Below the pieces are notes generated by a model that searched no databases, was not told the origin of the DNA, and was given only the letters and a program-made list of their open reading frames with translations. Positions 51,501 to 60,500 of a stretch of 64,000 nt of DNA are shown here, piece after piece. Both the position numbers and the translations under genes were made by a program. How positions within the stretch are numbered: the stretch's first letter is position 1; the number at the start of each line of letters is the position of its first letter. Source of the stretch: Acanthopleura granulata (Eukaryota > Mollusca > Polyplacophora > Chitonida > Chitonidae); the NCBI GenBank assembly GCA_016165875.1, contig JABBOT010000002.1, positions 14,664,605 through 14,728,604 on the forward strand, written 5' to 3'.

Positions 51501-54500
51501 TTTCAGCCCAAGCCCGAAAGGCGTGGGCAGAGATGTGAATTCATGCTTATTCTCTCGGCTGAGGTTGGACAAGAGATGGCCTTACACTCCAGTCCAGCAG
51601 TTTCAGGTATCAAACCAGAATCAGTGACACAATATACCTAAAATAGTACCTAAATAACTAATGATGTGTATTAAGTTGAAATGTTTTATTATGCGAGGAC
51701 TCGAGGGAGTGGAATGGAGAGTTGAACAGCTTTCTCACAAATCAGTTAATGGGGCTGATGATATGTATTAAAATATGAATATAACCTCCGAGTTGTTCCA
51801 AGCTGGAGGATACTCATGCACCCAGCTAACAGATTATACTTGGTGTATTATGCATCCCTGCCAGCAGATTATAACCTGTAATAGCCTCCCGACTAGCAGA
51901 ATCGCCGGAACATGGGTGACTCAGGTGATGTTTTGACAATCCTCTTTTCAGATTGACATGTATCCGCCATTTGATCAGGGTAACTACATCCGCTTGTACG
52001 AGAGACCTGACTGGACCATGGAATATGAAATAGCCTTAAGCAACATGAATATGTGAGTAACTTGTTGCCATGACAATAATCCCTGACAATGGACAGCGAT
52101 TATAGAGGAACATGTCTGCTGCGTGATTTGATTTCCGAAATGTACACATTTATGTCCCAGGGGATCATTGCAAAAGACAAGAGATAGAATTGTCCTGATA
52201 AATATCTAAGAGTAAAGTAAAATATTGTAAAAATGACATCAGTTAGGCTGTTATTTACTCTGAAACATTCTGAGATGCCTGTCATACATACTTGTATTCA
52301 TTGCTGATGTTGTTATTTTACAGTACGGTCAGAAGTGGAAGTACGGGGATTTTCCTTGGTTCCAGACCTGTCCGATTTCTCCCGGCAATAACAGGAAAAA
52401 CCAGAGCACTGACTCCCGAGCAAAGAGAGCAGTTACATGTAATTATATCCCACGTTTTATAGATTAAACTCTCATTAAATAGAATATCTGGCAGAGTAAT
52501 TATTGATTATAAAAAAAAGATAAAAATCCACGGCTTTTTAACCTCGTACTTTGCCCTGTCTCTTCTGTAATGTATCCATAACGGGTACCAGGACCCTGCT
52601 GGGTAGGAGGTCAATCTCTGCCTCTCTGCGACCATTATGTCCTTGAGTTATGTTGTGTATTCGAATCGATTTCTTACTGGTTCGGCTGTGGCTTTTAGTC
52701 AGGAAGTTTGTCACGCTTGAAAAACGCCAAGTATGCAAATTCACTGACTCAGTGACCTAGCTAGGGTAGGTGGGTTGCTCCGAGCACTGCGGTTTTCTCC
52801 ACACATAAACCTGACCGCCGTTGTGTACGTTAATCACCACTAAAACAAATAATAAATAAATCACGGATAACAGAGGAAGAACAGACAAGCAAACACAAAA
52901 CAGTTAATCTTACTGTCTAATTGATCCTCTTGAGGCAACGTGAAAATCAATATTTACTGTGGTTTTCAAGTCTATGTGGCATAAGCAGTGACTAAGATGG
53001 GAGGTAAATTATAAATCGACGTCTGTTGCTTTTATCATTTAACTTTTTCCCCCAAACATTTATGCATTGACATTTCAATTGTGTTCATAACCCTTTTCCG
53101 TGGCCATACATGCGTTCTGTTATCGCTAAAGCTTTGCCTTACCGTATGCAACCTTTAACTGCATAAGCTGTGAATTCTATTTTTGTATCTGATGTTTGTT
53201 TTGTTTCAGAATGGATCGTTGCAGATTAGAGCGAGTGGTCGATTCAGGAATGGCACATATGTGAATTTCAACTTTCCAATCAAGGAAGCTGTTGATGTAA
53301 GCATGCGACTTAATCAAGCCTTTGAAGATCTACTTGTCCTCGCTGGAAAATCCCTCACTGTTCCAAATATTTTGTGTCTATAATTTTTCCTATAGATATA
53401 TGTGTAGGTTAAAATGTATGATTATACACACAAGCATGAATAATACGCGTACTCTGCAAGAAAAGTAGTAAGAGAGTGATTAAATTCATGACTGTTACTA
53501 GTATTGGGCAACATATCGAGTCAGTAAGTGAGAGAGTTATTCTACCAACAGAGCGTCGTGATTAAATTCTTACTTATTTATTTGGTGAATAGTTCTGAGC
53601 GAACGGTTCACAGATGAGTTGGTTGTAAATCAGCTGCTGGGGAATTGAATCGTTGTATAACAAAACTGTATGCTAAGTTAAGCTTCAACGCCAATGAGTA
53701 AAAGAGCAGGTAAATGATTGGCTCGTAGAGCGAATTTCTGTAACGGTTAGTAAATGAGCTGGTACGAGATTGAGTCTTGGCGTAATTTTTGTGGCATTGA
53801 GATCAGCTGATAAGCTGATAAGTGGTAAAGTAAGCTGATAAAGGAATGAACTGATCCTTGAGGTCAATATCATTACCACTGACTCAATCAAAATTACTGT
53901 GTGTTCAGATGTTCCAGGAAAACATGTATCACGATCACGGCGTCGACTACTCACCCGGTGGATTTTTGGCGGAGAAAAGGTTTGCTGGACCTAGAGCCAC
54001 ATTTACTGAAGTCAGCTACCCTTCTGGACAGTGTCAGGCACCAGGCAAAGAAACTTACGGGGTAAATGAAGGCAAAACTTATCGTAAACTTGTCTGAAAA
54101 GTTAAAAGAACTATTTTTTGAACAAGATTAGCAAATTTACATTCTTTGATTCAATATTCACGATGTTCGGGTGAGAATGTTGGAGATTCCCTTGCTTGTA
54201 TTGTTTACGATGGCAATCAGTGTTCAGCAAGGCGAACAGGAACATATAGGTTGGCTATTATGCATGTAATTCCTTGTTAGTTGGAAGTGGCACCTTTTCG
54301 ACCAACATGGCATTGTCAATGAGGTCCCTTCTTAGACGGAAGCCTGTGCTTTGCATCTCAGAAAGTCTGTCAGCTATTTACCCAAGGACAGCTGCTTTGT
54401 AGCGGAGAAATGTCGAGTAACTGTCCATTCTTGAAAAGCAATTGGCGAGGCCCTTGATTATTTCTCAAGAATCGGCAGTTGTGAGGCGCTTCTCCCGCAA

Positions 54501-57500
54501 ACGATGGTTATGTGTTCGTTAGCGATTATTTTATAAGAACTGACAGTTTTTGTGCATAGTGTTATTCAGATAAATGTGGACTTGATTCGTAGCTCTAAAT
54601 GCTCGCTGATACTCTTGTTCTTCATGTAGGCCTTTGTACAACTACACGAAGTTGATGGGATGTACCTATTCCTGTCTTAATATAGTGCAATCAGTGTTAA
54701 AATCCGAAGAATAATAATTTGTGCAAATGATTGTGTTATTTGGAATGCTCTTTAATTTCACGGACACAGGTACTATACGTAACATACTTGCTATGAGCAA
54801 TATTTCTATAAGCAATGGGAGAACACATCATCAAAGGTTCGAATTCAGCTCTTGAAACCAAAAATCATACGAATTTTTAACCAAAAGAACAACATTTTAT
54901 TGTGTTAGTGACTTGTATCTACCGTGGATTATTCCAGAATGCATCGAAGAAGCGTATAAGGTTTCCTGGCTTGGCCCAAATGACATATAAAAACATTAAG
55001 TATACATCAGTTTCTAAACTTGTTCTTCCAAGTGTCCGTGAAGCTATCTACACGGTTATCAAGGACTAACATTTAAGTTTACTGATAACAGACTTTACAA
55101 GCAAAAACTTCATAATTATGACGATCTCTGTACACAAAACTCAGACAGAATTGGCTTGTTCCATGTCATGCTATGCAAAGTAAATCAAAAGCTCTGTCCA
55201 ATTGCCCAGTTCATTCTAAACATTATAGTATGGTTTTGTTTTATAAACTGGCCCTTTTGTTAACAGGTAGTTTTGACAGCGTTTAAAAGTCGGCTTCCAC
55301 GCAGTCTTGCAACCTTCTCTATCAGCAGAAATCTGATGTTTGGTCAGTTTATCAGCAGCTATGAAATGAACAGAGTACTACTGAATACCAACTGGAACAA
55401 TACTGAAGGACAGCCAAAGTCACGTGAGTTGTATCAACAATGTTGCACCTTATTTTAATTCTTGATAGAATTAAATTTTGCAAAATTTTAGTCGTGCCCA
55501 GAAAGCTGGATAAATAAATGACAATACAAAATATTCAGAAAATGTCGGATGAATAGAATAATCGCTCTTTACCTTGCTATAAAAATGATATGTGTAGAGT
55601 GAGCACTTTTGTTTCCCTTGCTTATTAAGGTTTTCTTTTTTCTGTTGAATTTCGCAAATAACTCGACTTTAAATACAAAATTTTGGGGGATATTTCAACA
55701 AAGTTTCCATTTTTGTTACAGGGAATAGAATCTTTAACAAAAATGAAATCAGAGGATACGCAGATATGGGAAATGAGTTCATAAGGGACTACCTGGACTT
55801 CACTGGAGGTAATGCATTACTGAGGTGCAACAACCACATCTGGTGGAATCTGTCATTAGGTCACTCGGTGGCGTCAATCTCTTAACTGGCTTTGTTTAAC
55901 AAACATTTACACCACATATTTTAGAAACATTTTGCCTTTATGTCGTATTATCTAAAAACATAAAGGAGGTGAATAGCCTCGAGGAGAAAAGTGCACGACC
56001 CCTAACGAATGGGCGTAGGAGGAACGGGTTCAGTCTTGGCGGGCGAGAAATTTGAGGATTTCCACGCTGTCATGGCTCGTGGGTGACTCGACCCATGCTC
56101 ACTGGGCGTCTTAGCTTCGTTTTGCTCAGGAAAAAGATTATTGCTTAAGCAACGTAATACTAATCTTATGTACTGTTTAACTTAAGTCTTTTCTTGAGAC
56201 ATTTCTTGTGAGATTCAGGCAAAAACTGTCCCTGACCTTCGGAAGTTTCTCACACATTTGTCTCACGCATTGGTCGTGCTAAAGTAGCCTTTAAAACAAG
56301 AAAGTTATATTATTGTTTTCCTTTTATTTCTTGAAAGGTCGTAGACCCACAGCAATGACCATTGTTGTAAAAAGAGATCGTAAACTAGACATTGTCAAAG
56401 GGGCAGTTCAGGCTGGTTTAAAGGTAAGATTGCTAGCACTGTATAATTTATATATATCGTCTTCGTAAAAATAGTTAGATTGAAACAACGTCACAGAGTC
56501 ACGCGTCAGTCCTATTTTATTGTCCAGTTCTGCGAAACGATGTCTACAATACATTATTTTAATGCCTGCCTTGAGGTTGCAATGGGAGCATCTGAATAAA
56601 AAACCTGTCCATCAGTGGGAGGGGCAGATCTTGTGTGTGGGTGTGTGCGTAGATGCGCAATCTTATGAACAGGATTTCTCAAAAACTTATTAAATTTTAT
56701 TTAGAGACATGAAGATTTCGCCCCAGCCGACTCAGGAAATTTTCTGTGTCCTTTACAATATCATTATGAACAGAATTTGTCACAAACTAATCAAGGTACA
56801 ACAATGACATGTGAAATGTACTACGTTGATAAAAGCCTCATTATGTTCCATTAAATGTTGCTTACTATTGGATAGTGCACAGTGAAGGTTGAATACCATA
56901 AATATTTTTCGAGTGAGAGGTTCGCGTCTCGTGGGTTATCATTTCCACCTTTCACGATAAAATTTATTTATTGTTTATACTTTAACAATGTCATGGGTTT
57001 GAGTACTTAAAGAAGTTTTAAGCAATGCTTTAGCTGCAGGCCTTCAATGACCTGTCAATAGCGTGACGTCTTAGCAGTAAACATGGCGTCTAGTATGACG
57101 TCGTGTCTTCTTGCAAGACGTCGGAATATAGCAATCGACTAGACTTGTATTATGACGTCATCCCAGTGAGCTCGGATTGGAACGTCATAAAAACAAAGTG
57201 TTTCATTTTGACGTCATGGCGTCTGGATCATGGGTCAGGGTCACTAGCAGTGTAATATCAAAATGTAATAAAAAAAAGTGATATCCAGCTGGTGACGATA
57301 TCACTTTTACCAGTGAAGGAAATACTAGGATTTCACTGATGTATAAATAATAAATTTTGATATACCCGTCCGAAGTTTCGATGTACACTCAGCCCTTGTA
57401 AGATTTGAGATCACAGGATTGAACAGGTCGGGTCAAATGAACACAAGTTGTAAACAAATTCATGAAATCGCATTCATGACATGTATGCTTGAACATATGT

Positions 57501-60500
57501 TGAATTGGTTTGTTTTTACTTTAGGCGGAGATTAAAGATGGCGATAGGCTTGTGGCATTGATGTTTCTGACGCTTCATCCAAAAGAACCCTCATTTAAAG
57601 TCAGCGTTATGGTGAGTATATCGTCCAGTTTCGCTCAACTCAGAGGAGGGGTCTGCGTTATGTTCATCGCCTTGAGTAAGGCTGCCATGTTGTATGAACA
57701 GTTGTAGGCCCTTTAACAGCTGCAATGAAAGAGTAACTTAAATACATTAGCTGCATTTTATACACTAACCAAGTGCACGACTTGAATAGTGATTTATTTC
57801 ATTTGCTTAGAAGACTGAAAACTATTGTTTTTGCTTCTCTTTGGATGAATCCGTCGTAATTATTATTACATGTACACGTCCATTGTGGTTAACGGCTAGT
57901 ATACGTGTGTCTGTTTCCACGCCTAGATATGTTTAATATAACTGCAGGCTGTTTTGCCTTTGTGTTACATTATATTTCCTTAACGCCCATTTATACGAGT
58001 ACAGATATTTGTGCAAAAAAAACCTAAACTCCAGATTATTTTCCTTTCGACGGAAACGAGATTGGTTATATGATTCAGACATCGAATTGGTGGAAACAGA
58101 ACTTAGCTGACAATGGCCTGTTTACCTAAATTGAGGCAACGTTAATCATTCTGCTAAAAAGGGCAAAAATACTCAACTATAGTTCCCAAAATTCTCACTA
58201 CTAACTAGACCAACTAGTGAGCAGTATTATATTTTAAATATACACATAAGTGTAAAATTGATCTACATTTCTTAGACCAGTAGATACCAACCGTTAATTG
58301 GAAAAAGCCCTTTTTTGTTAACTGACAGGTATCAAACACGAGCGGCATATTGGGAAGAGGCTATAAAGTGTCCTTAGACGGACCTAGTATATCTCTCGGC
58401 ATCAGCGACCTTAGTCGCGTCAGTCCTCTTGGTGGAGATGCCTTCTATTATGACGTGACTGTACAGGTAAGCCATTAATGATCCTTCGAACAAGACGTCT
58501 AGGGTACCTTTGGACCGTGTTATGCTAATCTGGCTAATAAAGCATCTTGGTGAATCTGCCTGGTTTTTGATGAATGTCACTTTCACTGACCGATCCCGCA
58601 GAAGTCTCAGTATTTGGCTTCCTTTCTTGATTTGAAACATAACTCGGCGAGGTGCCTTGCCAAGCTCCAATTTGTCACATGGGAGATACATGAAACTGTG
58701 ATAAATGTTACGCTATTGTACCACAGAATTCACTCTCCAGCAAATACGACAGAACATTGGAGACATCAGATGCAAGAAGATTGCACCCATCATCTAACTG
58801 CAATTCATTTCATAAGTAGGAAACAGCGCTTGTATGTTACTTCGTTTCATATTTTCAAGCAGTTAAAACAGAGCACTAATTTTTCTAAAATTATACTCAT
58901 AAAATGTTTTAAATGCGATCGACCTGTCGAACGCCAAAGGCTCTTTTAATTTCTCAAGTCGAAGGACATCACCAAAATGGTAAACCTAGTGTCGAGGTTG
59001 ATGGTATGGCTCGTTTATTTCTTTCTTGTTCCTTTTTAGATAACTGATATGGGCATTGCACAGTTATTGTGGGCCGGACTGTTTGTCGGCAGCGTCAACG
59101 ACTTCGCCAACAATAAGATGTACAGAGGACGGGTAAGACTGACGTGTTCACGTCCTTATCATACCTAGAGCATTCTATTGAAAAGTCAGCATATCTCATC
59201 ACTGAACAGGAATAGGCGTGATTGCTAAGTTATGAAAAAACTGACTTGGAGTACATGTGGGTACATGTAGCTTTCCCCAGCAGGGGCCCGGTATACAAAT
59301 AGGATGTAACTTTTCGTCAAACGTAATTACCATGGCAACGTACCCCTGCCGTATGTTTTGCCATGACAGTTGCGCTTGACGTACGTTACACCATGCTTGT
59401 TAAACGGGTCCCAGAGAGGAATAGTACTGTCGACATGGTATCATTGCAGTTTTGAGGTATGGCTTGTTATGTATCGTGTCTTCAGCATGGTTTTCCAGTC
59501 AGGCAGGACCCCAAATACGTCGGCATTAGGAGCGGGCTGCTACAGGGAGACAGCGTTTGTGACATGAACGAACTATTGTTGAAAGCAACAAAACCTCAAT
59601 CAAAAAAAAAACAAAAAACAAACAAAAAAAAAACCAACAACAACGAACACCAAATAACACAAACTTAACTTCTTCTAATTATGATTGTGTGAAGTGGTTT
59701 GTTTACTTTATACTTTTATATTTCTTTGATGTTTTACGCCGTACTGAACAATATTTTACATATACGACGACGGCAAACATTATTCTTTACCCTCCATATA
59801 CATATATATAATAATACATGTAATACTAGTATTATTTTATTGTGACGTTTTTTGTACATTATGGAGTGGTGCTATAGGGTGCATTTTATTTGCCTCTTTC
59901 GTGTATTACAGAACTGCAAAACTCATTGACAGTGTAATGCAAAGGTACTTAATTATTTCAGCTCGACGAATTAACAACAAGTATCTGTGCGGAGTCTGAA
60001 AATATTGCATGTGAGTATAACATTTGTAAAGTTTAAATAGTGATAAATTAGTAGTAAATCATGAACTTGATCTGAGATGGTGACAGCCTATATACTAAAT
60101 CTCAGATGGATAACGTATGTTGTGTTATAGATACACGATTATATGTATTACAATCAAACCAAAGGCCAAAAGAAACCCCAAACGTGATCTAATAAATAAA
60201 GGTCACGTTATACACAACAACATAAATCGAGGGAACACAGCGCAATGATTTATAGCACTAAAAACTACAAGTGTTTACAATAGTTTGTTATAGATACAGC
60301 TGCCTTTGGCTACCTTTAGTATTAAACACTACCTTTCAGTGATGAACATTACATTGTTATAATATTATCCAGAACAAATTTACTTATAATAGGTGTTTTT
60401 TTCCAACCGCAACCTTGGCACGTCTGCATAAACAGCATTCATATGATGTTATGTCTTCGTTCAGGCAAAGCTAAGATTCTGATGGCGCCAACCTCGGAAC

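Noticed and set aside
58374..58691. 105-codon minus-strand frame
   Set aside because: Antisense shadow of exon 15 of the right gene plus intron sequence.
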